Shown: positions 1 to 8,584 of the stretch, in pieces | Layout of the letters: each line of letters begins with the position of its first letter | How positions within the stretch are numbered: the first letter of the stretch is position 1 | Made by a program: the position numbers and the translations under genes | Notes under the pieces: model-generated | The model's input: the letters and a program-made list of their open reading frames with translations, nothing else | Told to the model about the DNA's origin: nothing | Databases searched by the model: none | Source: Ferdinandcohnia salidurans | GTDB lineage: Bacteria > Bacillota > Bacilli > Bacillales > Bacillaceae_L | Direction: 5' to 3' | NCBI RefSeq assembly: GCF_042680725.1 | Contig: NZ_JBHUEK010000007.1 | Span: 186,001-250,000 of the forward strand | Length of the DNA stretch: 64,000 bases

Positions 1-422
1 AAGCTACCCTTTCTGGAGAACTTACAAAAGTGAAACAGTCATGGTTGGAACAACAAACAGCTGATGTAGACGGGATTATCCTCGATGCGAAAAAAGAAGT
101 AGAGCAAATTCATAAGAAGATACGAAAAGTGGGGCTTGAAGTTGATTCAGGATTAGGGGATCTTCTCTTAAAAAATGCTCAAAACATCCAATCGCAGCTT
201 GATTTCGTGAAGAACACAATTAACCGAAGTATTTTAAACCGTAATGAAATTGAATTGAATCGTTTTAACCGAATTGAAAAATCTCTTCTACCACTTGGCT
301 CTCCACAGGAGAGAGTTTGGAATGTTTTTTACTATTTAAATAAATACGGAGACGATTTTATCCAAGATTTATTAACACTTCCGTTTGAGTTTAACGGAAA
401 GCATAAGGTAGTAAAAATGTAG
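1..422 (+). CDS. bshC: bacillithiol synthase BshC, C-terminal part
   Basis: This is the 3' end of a gene whose start lies before the window; the frame is open from base 3 to the stop at 420-422. About 139 residues are visible, rich in Lys, Glu and Asn and predicted to be a helical coiled coil. They end in a segment containing SLLPLGSPQERVWN and YLNKYGDDFI, which resembles the end of BshC (YllA). In the family, BshC adds cysteine to glucosaminyl-malate in the last step of bacillithiol synthesis. The position just upstream of mraZ is the usual one in Bacillus and supports the call. The catalytic N-terminal part is not visible. Confidence 0.85.
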   Translation, partial: ATLSGELTKVKQSWLEQQTADVDGIILDAKKEVEQIHKKIRKVGLEVDSGLGDLLLKNAQNIQSQLDFVKNTINRSILNRNEIELNRFNRIEKSLLPLGSPQERVWNVFYYLNKYGDDFIQDLLTLPFEFNGKHKVVKM

Positions 423-433
423 AATATGACGAA

Positions 434-461
434 AATCCTCGGAATTCCGGGGATTTTTTTT
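434..461 (+). terminator. Rho-independent terminator after bshC
   Basis: A 9-bp stem with one G-U pair (AATCCTCGG 434-442 with CCGGGGATT 447-455) closes a 4-base loop and runs into a T tract. It separates bshC from the dcw cluster. Confidence 0.85.
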
Positions 462-486
462 ATTTGGAAAAATATTATAAAAACCG

Positions 487-531
487 GTGGTGGAAAGTGG
501 GGGATTGTGGTAATATAAAGTCAGAAAGTGG
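487..531 (+). promoter_or_regulatory. MraZ-type operator: GTGG direct repeats
   Basis: GTGG occurs at 487, 497 and 507, exactly 10 bp apart, and again at 528 where it forms part of the mraZ ribosome binding site. MraZ proteins are known to bind short G-rich direct repeats with about one helical turn spacing upstream of their own gene. I infer that this is the autoregulatory site of the dcw cluster. I could not place a convincing sigma-A promoter next to it. Confidence 0.65.
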
Positions 532-542
532 GGACAATAGAT

Positions 543-974
543 ATGTTCATGGGAGAATACCATCATACTGTTGATACGAAAGGCCGAATGATTATACCTG
601 CTAAGTTTCGAGAAAACCTAGGAGAAACATTTGTTTTAACTAGAGGTTTAGATCAGTGCTTATTCGGTTACCCACAATCAGAATGGAAAATACTTGAGGA
701 AAAATTAAAAACACTCCCACTTACTAAAAAAGACGCGCGTGCGTTCACACGTTTTTTCTTTTCTGGAGCCATTGAATGTGAACTTGATAAACAAGGAAGA
801 GTAAATATTGCTACACCGTTAGTTTCATACGCTGGGCTTGAGAAGGAATGTGTAGTACTTGGAGTATCAAACCGTATTGAAATTTGGAGTAAGGAGAAGT
901 GGGAAGAATATTTCGCTGCTTCCGAAGAATCTTTTTCTGATATAGCTGAAAATATGATCGGTTTTGATATATAA
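543..974 (+). CDS. mraZ: transcriptional regulator MraZ
   Basis: MraZ is a ring-forming DNA-binding regulator of the division and cell wall cluster. The 143-residue protein (B. subtilis MraZ has the same length) starts MFMGEYHHTVD and contains two SpoVT-AbrB-like half domains. Each has the family hallmark: DTKGRMIIP near residue 10 and DKQGRVNIA near residue 85. The start at 543 is chosen because it gives the conserved N terminus and has AGTGGGGA just upstream; an ATG-less extension to 528 is possible. It is the first gene of the dcw cluster. Unusually, a repeat element separates it from rsmH. Confidence 0.95.
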   Translation: MFMGEYHHTVDTKGRMIIPAKFRENLGETFVLTRGLDQCLFGYPQSEWKILEEKLKTLPLTKKDARAFTRFFFSGAIECELDKQGRVNIATPLVSYAGLEKECVVLGVSNRIEIWSKEKWEEYFAASEESFSDIAENMIGFDI

Positions 975-1053
975 CTTTATTCAGCAGGATTCACTTTTCT
1001 TATGGTGTGATGAATGCTTTATTAGTATAATATTTTGGGAGGATTCAAACCCA

Positions 1054-1161
1054 GACTGAATAAAGTTATAGCCTCCGGCGGATGCCACGATTTTTCAAAA
1101 GTAATTTTTCGATCTTAAGATCGAAAAAAATCGGGCGGCAAATACGCCAAGGCGCATTTGA
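1054..1161 (+). repeat. repeat family A, copy A1
   Basis: A non-coding element of about 108 bp. It begins GACTGAATAAAG, contains GCCTCCGGCGGATGCCACGA (1071-1090) and ends GGCAAATACGCCAAGGCGCA. Its centre is a perfect 24-bp palindrome at 1105-1128, and outer arms GATGCCACGATTTTT and AAAAATCGGGCGGCA can pair, so the whole element can fold as one long hairpin. Closely matching copies occur at 46943-47169 and, inverted, at 49992-50108. It fills most of the mraZ-rsmH gap, which is usually short. Confidence 0.8.
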
Positions 1162-1212
1162 ATGAACTCTTGTGTATAAAATAAGTGTATTACTGAATTA
1201 AGAGGTGCTAAC

Positions 1213-2145
1213 ATGTTCAAACACAAAACCGTTCTATTAGAAGAAGCTGCTGATGGATTGAAGATTCGTCCAGATGGAATATACGTAGACTGCACACTTG
1301 GTGGTGCAGGACATAGTTCATACATAGCTTCAAAGCTTTCAAGCAAGGGTAAGCTATATGCTTTTGATCAAGACGATATTGCAATTGCAAATGCAAAGGA
1401 CAAGCTTGCGGAATATGGTGACATTGTTACCATCATCAAAAGTAATTTTGCCCACATAACTGAGGAATTACATGAACAAGGTGTAACGGCTGTTGATGGA
1501 ATCCTGTTTGATTTAGGGGTATCATCACCACAATTAGACACACCGGAAAGAGGATTTAGCTATCACCACGATGCACCACTTGACATGAGAATGGACCAAA
1601 ATGCAACATTATCAGCTTATGATATTGTCAACAACTGGTCATATGAGCAAATGGTAAGAATCTTTTTTCAATATGGTGAAGAAAAGTTTTCCAAACAAAT
1701 TGCTAGAAAAATAGAGGCTGCAAGAGAAAAGAAACCAATCGAAACGACAGGAGAATTGGTTGAGTTAATTAAAGAGGGTATTCCTGCTGCGGCTAGAAGA
1801 ACTGGCGGACATCCAGCAAAAAGAATTTTCCAAGCGATTCGAATTGCAGTTAACGATGAATTAAAGGTATTTGAAGATGCTATTCACCAGTCAATTGAGC
1901 TTTTAGCAACAGGTGGGCGAGTAAGTGTCATAACCTTCCACTCACTGGAGGATCGGATTTGTAAGGTTGCCTTTAAAAAGGCGAGTGAAGGTCCACCCCT
2001 ACCACCAGGAATTCCAATTATACCTGATGAATATAAACCTACATTAAAACTTATCACTAGAAAACCGATATTACCTACAGAAGAAGAATTAGAGGCAAAC
2101 AAAAGGGCCCGTTCTGCAAAGCTAAGGATTGCAGAGAAACTTTGA
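1213..2145 (+). CDS. rsmH: 16S rRNA (cytosine-1402-N4)-methyltransferase RsmH (MraW)
   Basis: RsmH methylates the exocyclic N4 of C1402 in the 30S P site using S-adenosylmethionine. The 310-residue protein is normal length. It has the SAM-binding stretch VDCTLGGAGHS near residue 24 and the family motifs DLGVSSPQLD, ERGFSY, RMDQ, GGHPAKRIFQAIRI and VITFHSLEDR. The ATG at 1213 follows AGAGGTG with good spacing. It sits in its usual dcw place between mraZ and ftsL, but 238 bp from mraZ because of repeat A1, so it may depend on read-through across a structured element. Confidence 0.97.
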   Translation: MFKHKTVLLEEAADGLKIRPDGIYVDCTLGGAGHSSYIASKLSSKGKLYAFDQDDIAIANAKDKLAEYGDIVTIIKSNFAHITEELHEQGVTAVDGILFDLGVSSPQLDTPERGFSYHHDAPLDMRMDQNATLSAYDIVNNWSYEQMVRIFFQYGEEKFSKQIARKIEAAREKKPIETTGELVELIKEGIPAAARRTGGHPAKRIFQAIRIAVNDELKVFEDAIHQSIELLATGGRVSVITFHSLEDRICKVAFKKASEGPPLPPGIPIIPDEYKPTLKLITRKPILPTEEELEANKRARSAKLRIAEKL

Positions 2146-2198
2146 GTTTCGTGGCTACATTCATTAATAAATAGAAGAGATACTTAAGGAGGGATATG

Positions 2199-2561
2199 AT
2201 GGGTAATTTAGCATACAAAGTTAGACAAACAGAAAACTATCAACCAAATCAGGCACCAAAGACACGACCGGAAAGAAGACAGAAATTTCGATTTTCGTTA
2301 GGGGAAAAGTTATTAGGGATTATATTCTCTGTAGCTGTGATATTCTTCGCAATTCATATCATATCTAACCAAGTATCAATCTACAAAACAAATATCGAAA
2401 TCCAACAAATCGAAGCATCAATTAGTCAACAAACAAAAACAAACAATGACCTTTATGTACAAGTTCAAGAACTAAGCGAATATGAGCGTTTATGGGAAAA
2501 AGCAAGGGAACTTGGACTTGTCTTAAATGAGAATAACGTTAAAGTGGTTCAAGGAAACTGA
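2199..2561 (+). CDS. ftsL: cell division protein FtsL
   Basis: FtsL is a small bitopic membrane protein that forms a complex with DivIB and DivIC and activates the septal synthase. The 120-residue product has a basic cytoplasmic tail (residues 1-37), one membrane segment (about 38-57) and an extracellular leucine-rich coiled coil, as expected for the family. Two ATGs occur at 2196 and 2199. The second is preferred because AAGGAGGG ends 5 bases before it and because MGNLAY matches the MSNLAY-type start in Bacillus. It lies 53 bp after rsmH and 2 bp before pbpB. Confidence 0.93.
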   Translation: MGNLAYKVRQTENYQPNQAPKTRPERRQKFRFSLGEKLLGIIFSVAVIFFAIHIISNQVSIYKTNIEIQQIEASISQQTKTNNDLYVQVQELSEYERLWEKARELGLVLNENNVKVVQGN

Positions 2562-2563
2562 CC

Positions 2564-4774
2564 ATGAAAATAAAGGTTAAAAATAACAATATAAACAGAG
2601 GAGCAGCATTTATTAGTATAATATTTGCTTTGCTCTTTTTTACATTGATGGCAAGATTTGTGTATATCCAAGGTACGGGTAAGGTTGATGGTGTTGTTTT
2701 AGCTGCTTTAGCAGAAAAAAAATATACAAAACAAAGAGCAATCGAAGCGAAACGAGGAGCAATATACGACCGCAACGGAAATCCTATTGCTGAGGACACT
2801 TCTTCATTTACAGTGGTCGCAATCCTCGACGAAGAATTAACGATAGATGAAGATAATCCGAAACATGTAGTCGATCCTGAAGAAACGGCAAGCAAGCTCG
2901 CACCGCTTTTAAAAATGGAAGAAAACGATATGTATAAAATTTTAACAAAGCCTGATCGAAAACAGGTTGAGTTTGGTACGAATGGTCGCGATATTAGTAC
3001 ATCACTAAAGCAAGAAATTGAAGCATTAGAATTGCCGGGCATCGCCTTTAGACGAGAATCAAAACGCTACTATCCGAATGGGACGTTTGCATCACATCTT
3101 GTGGGGTATGCCGGTAAAGTAACTGATAAGGAAACAAAAAAGACGGATACCGTCGGGATGTTGGGGGTTGAAAAAGACCTCGATAAATATCTTCGTGAAG
3201 AAGATGGTTATATGAAATTTCAAAGTGATACAAAAGGGTATAAGCTGCCGGACGCTAAAGAACAGATAGTAGCTCCCGATAATGGAAGTAATGTTTATTT
3301 AACGATTGACCAAACAATCCAAACTTTCTTAGAGGACGCCATGAACATGGCTGTTAAGGAATATAAGCCGAAAAAAGTGATTGGTGTTGTTGCTAATCCA
3401 AAGACCGGTGAGATCTTGGCTATGTCAACAAGACCGAGCTTTGACCCAAATGTTAGAAATATCGAAAATTACCTGAATGATGTGATTGCCTATCCTTATG
3501 AACCAGGTTCTACGATGAAAATATTCACATTGGCAGCAGCGATAGAAGAGGGAGTCTATAATGGGAATGCAAAATTCGCATCCGGAAGCTATTCTGTGGG
3601 TGGAGAAACCATTCGTGACCATAACAGGGTAGGTTGGGGTTCGATTACCTATGATGAAGGCGTGCTTAAATCTTCAAACGTTTCATTTGCAAAGATTGCA
3701 AATGAGCAATTGGGTACGGATAAATTATTGGAGTATTTAGGTCGTTTTGGTCTTGACCGACCAACTGGTATTGATTTAGAAGGCGAAGTTGAAAATAAGA
3801 TAAACTTTAAATGGGAGATTGATAAAGTATCTACGGCATTTGGACAAGCATCTTCTGTTACTCCAATACAGCAGGTTCAGGCCGCAACAGCTATTGCGAA
3901 CGGCGGAAAGATGATGAAACCATATGTTGTCGATAAAATCGTTGACCCTGATACGAATAAAACGGTTGTCGACCACGAGCCTAAAGTAGCAGGTCAACCA
4001 GTGTCAGCCGAAACTGCTAAGCATGTGTTAAATTTGTTAGGTAAAGTGGTAACGGATGGAACTGGAAGACAATATAATCTAGAAGGTTATCAAGTGGCAG
4101 GGAAAACGGGTACTGCCGAAATTCCTAGTCCTCAGGGTGGGTATTTATATGGAAGAGGAAATTATTTATATTCATTTCTTGGGATGGCCCCACTGGATAA
4201 CCCGAAACTTGTTGTTTACGTTGCAGTCCAACAACCAGAGCTTAAGGATACGGACATTGGAAACGAACCAGTTGCGATGGTATTCAATCATGTTATGAAA
4301 AACAGCCTACAGTATTTAAATATTCAACCAACTGATCAAAGTTCAGAAAATAACGAGAATGTAGATCAAGAAATAGTAACTGATTCTTATGCAGGAAAAT
4401 CAAAAGAAGAGGCAATAGCAGCGATCGAAAAGCAAAATCTTAAAGCGACTGTGATTGGAAATGGAAAGAAAATCATTGCTCAAATTCCAAAACAAGGCGA
4501 AAAAGTTCTGCCAAATGAACATATATTCCTTCGTACTGACCAAGATGCAACCCTTCCGGACATGACAGGCTGGTCTTTACGGGACGTCATGATGTTAGCT
4601 GATTTAACGAATATCAAAGCATCTTATAGTGGAAATGGTTATGTTGTCAAACAAAGCTTAGAGCCAGGATCCATTTTAAAAGATGGAGATAAGCTAACCG
4701 TAAATCTTGAAACACCAAATACACCGGGAGAAGAAGAACCCGTTGAAGAAGAGAATAGTGAGAAAGAACAATAA
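2564..4774 (+). CDS. pbpB: septal transpeptidase PBP2B
   Basis: This is a class B penicillin-binding protein that crosslinks septal peptidoglycan during vegetative division. The 736-residue protein has a membrane anchor near residues 11-30, a PBP dimerisation domain, and a transpeptidase domain with the catalytic SxxK (STMK, Ser about 316), SSN and KTGTAE motifs. Two PASTA repeats follow, and the tail is rich in Glu. Its position directly after ftsL distinguishes it from the sporulation homologue SpoVD next door. It is slightly longer than B. subtilis PBP2B (716). AAGGA lies 9 bases upstream of the ATG. Confidence 0.95.
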   Translation: MKIKVKNNNINRGAAFISIIFALLFFTLMARFVYIQGTGKVDGVVLAALAEKKYTKQRAIEAKRGAIYDRNGNPIAEDTSSFTVVAILDEELTIDEDNPKHVVDPEETASKLAPLLKMEENDMYKILTKPDRKQVEFGTNGRDISTSLKQEIEALELPGIAFRRESKRYYPNGTFASHLVGYAGKVTDKETKKTDTVGMLGVEKDLDKYLREEDGYMKFQSDTKGYKLPDAKEQIVAPDNGSNVYLTIDQTIQTFLEDAMNMAVKEYKPKKVIGVVANPKTGEILAMSTRPSFDPNVRNIENYLNDVIAYPYEPGSTMKIFTLAAAIEEGVYNGNAKFASGSYSVGGETIRDHNRVGWGSITYDEGVLKSSNVSFAKIANEQLGTDKLLEYLGRFGLDRPTGIDLEGEVENKINFKWEIDKVSTAFGQASSVTPIQQVQAATAIANGGKMMKPYVVDKIVDPDTNKTVVDHEPKVAGQPVSAETAKHVLNLLGKVVTDGTGRQYNLEGYQVAGKTGTAEIPSPQGGYLYGRGNYLYSFLGMAPLDNPKLVVYVAVQQPELKDTDIGNEPVAMVFNHVMKNSLQYLNIQPTDQSSENNENVDQEIVTDSYAGKSKEEAIAAIEKQNLKATVIGNGKKIIAQIPKQGEKVLPNEHIFLRTDQDATLPDMTGWSLRDVMMLADLTNIKASYSGNGYVVKQSLEPGSILKDGDKLTVNLETPNTPGEEEPVEEENSEKEQ

Positions 4775-4775
4775 A

Positions 4776-4801
4776 GGAGCTGATTTTTCAGTTCCTTTTT
4801 T
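4776..4801 (+). terminator. terminator after pbpB
   Basis: An 8-bp stem (GGAGCTGA 4776-4783 with TCAGTTCC 4788-4795, one G-U) precedes TTTTTT. It partly isolates mraZ-pbpB from spoVD. Confidence 0.75.
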
Positions 4802-4851
4802 GTTGCTTATTTTTTGGATTATCGACGTACAGTGCTTGCGCATTTGATTTG

Positions 4852-4880
4852 TTCTATTCATTCCTGTACAAGCATATATT
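4852..4880 (+). promoter_or_regulatory. candidate sigma-E promoter of spoVD
   Basis: TTCTATT (4852-4858) and CATATATT (4873-4880) are 14 bp apart. They match the sigma-E consensus (KMATATT, 14-15 bp, CATACANT) at 5 of 7 and 6 of 7 fixed positions. spoVD is a known mother-cell sigma-E gene in B. subtilis, so the location fits. The match is modest. Confidence 0.4.
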
Positions 4881-4955
4881 TAGACGAGCCTTGGATTTTA
4901 AGGAGATTTTCACTTTTTTTAAAGGCGCTTACGTTTTAATAGGAGGTACAACAAT

Positions 4956-6911
4956 ATGCGAGTTTCGAATGTAACAGTACGAAGAAGATTATCAATAGTA
5001 CTATTTATAGGGTTTCTATTATTTCTGATTATTGATGTTCGCTTAGGGTATGTTCAATTTTTTGTAGGAGAAAAGCTAACTGCTCTCGCGAAAGATTCAT
5101 GGAGCCGGGACATTCCGTTTGAGCCTGAACGAGGGAAAATTCTCGATCGCAACGATGTTGTCCTCGCCACCAATCAAAGTGCTCCAACTGTTTTAGTTGT
5201 TCCTAGACAAATTGAAAACCCTGCTGAGGCAGCAGAAAAATTAGCTGCAGTATTAAATATGTCAAAAGAGAAAGCATTTAAAAAAATATCCCAAAATGAG
5301 TCAAAGGTATATATCAATCCTGAGGGCAGAAAAATTTCTCATGAAAAAGCGAATGAGGTCCGTGCACTTGGGATAAAGGGTGTTTACATAGCGGAAGATT
5401 CGAAGCGTCATTATCCTTTTGGCAGCTACCTTTCTCATGTATTAGGCTTTGCTGGTATCGATAACCAGGGGTTAACAGGCCTTGAGAAAAGTTATGATGA
5501 AGAATTAAAGGGCGAAAAAGGAAGTGTTCAGTTCTATTCAGATGCGAAAGGTAGAAGAATGCCAGATATCGCAGATGATTATACACCTCCGAAGGACGGT
5601 TTGGATTTGAGGTTAACGATTGATACGAAAATACAAACCGTAATTGAACGGGAACTTGATAATGCAGAAGCACAATATAACCCTGATGGAATCATTGCGA
5701 TTGCGATGAATCCAAATAATGGAGAAATTTTAGGAATGTCTTCAAGACCTGATTTTGATCCAGCCAACTTCAGGAACGTCCCACAAGAGGTATATAACCG
5801 TAACCTCCCAGTTTGGAGTACGTATGAACCTGGTTCAACTTTTAAGATTATTACACTTGCAGCTTCCTTAGAGGAAGGAAAAGTCAACTTAAAGAATGAT
5901 CATTTTACGGATCCTGGTTTTGCAAAAGTAGGGGGAGCAACACTTAAGTGCTGGAAAAGGGGCGGACATGGGCATCAGACCTTCTTGGAGGTCGTTCAAA
6001 ACTCATGTAACCCAGGTTTTGTAGAATTAGGTACTAGATTAGGAAAAGATACTTTATTTACGTATATAAAGAATTTTGGATTTGGACAAAAGACTGGAAT
6101 CGATCTTCAAGGAGAAGGGACAGGAATTCTATTTAAACCCGAAAATGTAGGTCCTGTCGAGTTGGCAACAACAGCATTTGGTCAAGGGGTAGCTGTAACA
6201 CCGATTCAGCAGGTCACGGCTGTAGCTGCAGCTGTAAACGGAGGGACCTTATATAAGCCATATGTGGCTAAAGAATGGGTGGACCCTATAACAGGTCAGG
6301 TTGTTAAACGGAATGAGCCTGAAGCTGTACGGAGTGTTATTTCAAAAGAAACATCTGAACAGGTTCGTTTTGCGCTTGAAAATGTTGTTGCCAAAGGTTC
6401 TGGTGGTGGAGCTTATGTGGATGGTTATCGTGTAGGTGGTAAAACAGGTACAGCCCAAAAATCGAAAAAAGGTGGCGGCTATTTACAAAATAACCACATC
6501 GTATCCTTTATTGGATTTGCACCGGCGGATGACCCACAAATTGTTGTATACATTGCCGTAGATAACCCTAAAGGTACTGTGCAATTTGGTGGAGTAGTAG
6601 CAGCGCCAATCGTTGGAAATATTATGCGTGAAAGTTTACCGTTGCTTGGTATTGAAAAGCGTGATAATCAAATCGAGAAAGAGATCAAATTGTGGACCGA
6701 TAAAAAATATCTTGAAGTTCCTGATGTGATTGGTTTGACTAAAAAGGAGCTGCAACAACAATTAATGAATATAAAACTAGATATAAGTGGCGAAGGAAAT
6801 GTTGTCGTTGACCAAGCTCCAAATGCAGGGGAACGAGTTCAAGAAGGAACAACATTACGGATCCATCTCGGGGAAGGCGCAGATAAAAAAGAATCAAAAG
6901 ATAAGAATTAA
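4956..6911 (+). CDS. spoVD: sporulation penicillin-binding protein SpoVD
   Basis: SpoVD is the class B transpeptidase needed for spore cortex peptidoglycan; it works with the SEDS protein SpoVE encoded downstream. The 651-residue protein (646 in B. subtilis) has a membrane anchor near residues 12-33, a PBP dimer domain, and a transpeptidase domain with STFK (Ser 294), SCN and KTGTAQ. It ends in a single PASTA domain, the feature that separates it from the two-PASTA PbpB. AGGAGG precedes the ATG. Terminators flank it on both sides, consistent with a sporulation-controlled transcript inside the division cluster. Confidence 0.95.
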   Translation: MRVSNVTVRRRLSIVLFIGFLLFLIIDVRLGYVQFFVGEKLTALAKDSWSRDIPFEPERGKILDRNDVVLATNQSAPTVLVVPRQIENPAEAAEKLAAVLNMSKEKAFKKISQNESKVYINPEGRKISHEKANEVRALGIKGVYIAEDSKRHYPFGSYLSHVLGFAGIDNQGLTGLEKSYDEELKGEKGSVQFYSDAKGRRMPDIADDYTPPKDGLDLRLTIDTKIQTVIERELDNAEAQYNPDGIIAIAMNPNNGEILGMSSRPDFDPANFRNVPQEVYNRNLPVWSTYEPGSTFKIITLAASLEEGKVNLKNDHFTDPGFAKVGGATLKCWKRGGHGHQTFLEVVQNSCNPGFVELGTRLGKDTLFTYIKNFGFGQKTGIDLQGEGTGILFKPENVGPVELATTAFGQGVAVTPIQQVTAVAAAVNGGTLYKPYVAKEWVDPITGQVVKRNEPEAVRSVISKETSEQVRFALENVVAKGSGGGAYVDGYRVGGKTGTAQKSKKGGGYLQNNHIVSFIGFAPADDPQIVVYIAVDNPKGTVQFGGVVAAPIVGNIMRESLPLLGIEKRDNQIEKEIKLWTDKKYLEVPDVIGLTKKELQQQLMNIKLDISGEGNVVVDQAPNAGERVQEGTTLRIHLGEGADKKESKDKN

Positions 6912-6913
6912 GT

Positions 6914-6945
6914 AGCCAAAGGATTCCCCTTTAGGCTTCTTTTTT
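6914..6945 (+). terminator. terminator after spoVD
   Basis: AGCC-AAAGG (6914-6922) pairs with CCTTTAGGCT (6928-6937), with one bulged base, and is followed by a T-rich run. Confidence 0.75.
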
Positions 6946-7117
6946 CTATAAAAAGGAATACCTTTAATATAGAGGAATAAAATTTTTTGTAAGGTGTCCT
7001 TTTGTTAAAAGTCTAATAGGTAAATAGGGTACTAGACAACAGCGTAAGTCTGGAGTAACATGTTAATCTGGTGCCCATTCGACAGAGTAAATCTTTCGAG
7101 GGGAAATGGTAAAATTC

Positions 7118-8584
7118 ATGATGAGATTACAAGAATTATTAGCTAACTTGCATGATTTTACGGAAAAAGGTAGTGACAACCCACTTATCACATCTCTTGA
7201 AATGGACTCGAGGGCGGTAGGAAAGGGAAGTTTATTCTTTTGTGTAGAAGGTAGTACGTTTGATGGCCATTTGTTTGCAAAGCAAGCGGAAGAACAAGGT
7301 GCTGTTGCGATTATTGCTGAAAAAGAAGTCCAGGTGTCCATTCCGGTTATCAAGGTAAAGAACACCCGAAGAACAATGGCTGTGTTGGCTGACGCTTTTT
7401 ACCATCACCCGACACATCAACTCCATTTAATTGGAGTTACAGGGACAAATGGTAAAACGTCAATAAGTCACATAATTGAGGAGATTTTTAGAGAAGCAGG
7501 CCAGAAAATTGGCTTAATTGGAACCATGCATACGAAAATTGGTGAAAAAACCATTGAAATGAAAAATACAACACCAGAATCAATCATGCTGCAAAAGTAT
7601 TTTAAGCAAATGGTTTCTGAGAATATAAACACCGCAGTTATGGAGGTTTCCTCACATGCCCTAGATATTGGTAGGGTCCATGGATGTGATTTTAATATTG
7701 CTGTTTTTTCTAATTTGACTCAGGATCATTTGGATTACCACCAGACAATTGACGAGTATCGTAGAGTAAAAGGTCTGTTGTTTACTGGTTTAGGTAATCG
7801 ATTTGACAAAGATAATCCCAAATTTGCTGTATTGAATAATGATGACCCTGCTTCAAGGGAATATGCAAGGTCTACTTCAGCAACCATCATCTCATATGGA
7901 ATTCACCATTCAGCTGATATTATGGCATCAGGTATCCGCATGACCGCTTCAGGAACAGAGTTTACTATAACAACTCCGTTCGGTTCTTACGAGGTGAAAA
8001 TGAAATTAATTGGTATGTTTAGTGTTTATAATGTGTTGGCAGCAATTGCTACTTGTATCATTTCAAGAATACCTATTACAACCATTATTGCAGCAGTTGA
8101 AAAGGTAAAAGGTGTTCCCGGACGTTTTGAAATTGTGAACCTAGGGCAAAATTTTACTGTAATTGTGGATTATGCACATACGCCTGACAGCCTTGAAAAC
8201 GTTTTGAAAACGGTAAAAGAGTTTTCAAAAGGGAAAATCTTTGTCATTATTGGATGTGGTGGGGATCGTGATCGCTCAAAGCGCCCAATCATGGCCAGGA
8301 TTGCTGCAAAATTTGCGGATATCCCTATTTTTACATCAGATAATCCTCGCTCAGAAGACCCTGTTCAAATACTAAAGGAGATGGAAGCGGGAGTAGTAGG
8401 AGAAACATACTTCACAATCCCTGATCGTGAAAAAGCAATATTTTATGCTATTTCAAATGCGGGTGAGAATGATATAATAATCATTGCTGGCAAAGGACAT
8501 GAAACTTATCAAATCATTGGGAATAAAGTTCATTCGTTTGATGACCGCCTTGTTGCAGCACGTGCAATTAAGGAGTTGAAATAA
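7118..8584 (+). CDS. murE: UDP-MurNAc-tripeptide synthetase MurE (meso-DAP adding)
   Basis: MurE adds meso-diaminopimelate to UDP-MurNAc-L-Ala-D-Glu in the cytoplasm. From the chosen start it has 488 residues. It shows the N-terminal uridine-binding MDSR motif, the ATP loop GTNGKTS near residue 109, and DNPRSEDP near residue 408, the signature of diaminopimelate (not lysine) specificity. ATGs occur in frame at 7106, 7118 and 7121. GAGGGG ends only 2 bases before 7106, and homologues start MKLxxLL, so 7118 or 7121 is more likely. It is closely followed by the small MurF-like gene. Confidence 0.96.
   Translation: MMRLQELLANLHDFTEKGSDNPLITSLEMDSRAVGKGSLFFCVEGSTFDGHLFAKQAEEQGAVAIIAEKEVQVSIPVIKVKNTRRTMAVLADAFYHHPTHQLHLIGVTGTNGKTSISHIIEEIFREAGQKIGLIGTMHTKIGEKTIEMKNTTPESIMLQKYFKQMVSENINTAVMEVSSHALDIGRVHGCDFNIAVFSNLTQDHLDYHQTIDEYRRVKGLLFTGLGNRFDKDNPKFAVLNNDDPASREYARSTSATIISYGIHHSADIMASGIRMTASGTEFTITTPFGSYEVKMKLIGMFSVYNVLAAIATCIISRIPITTIIAAVEKVKGVPGRFEIVNLGQNFTVIVDYAHTPDSLENVLKTVKEFSKGKIFVIIGCGGDRDRSKRPIMARIAAKFADIPIFTSDNPRSEDPVQILKEMEAGVVGETYFTIPDREKAIFYAISNAGENDIIIIAGKGHETYQIIGNKVHSFDDRLVAARAIKELK

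Noticed and set aside
2539..3042. A 167-codon minus-strand frame opposite pbpB
   Set aside because: It is a mirror of the coding strand of pbpB, has no ribosome binding site, and its product resembles nothing known.
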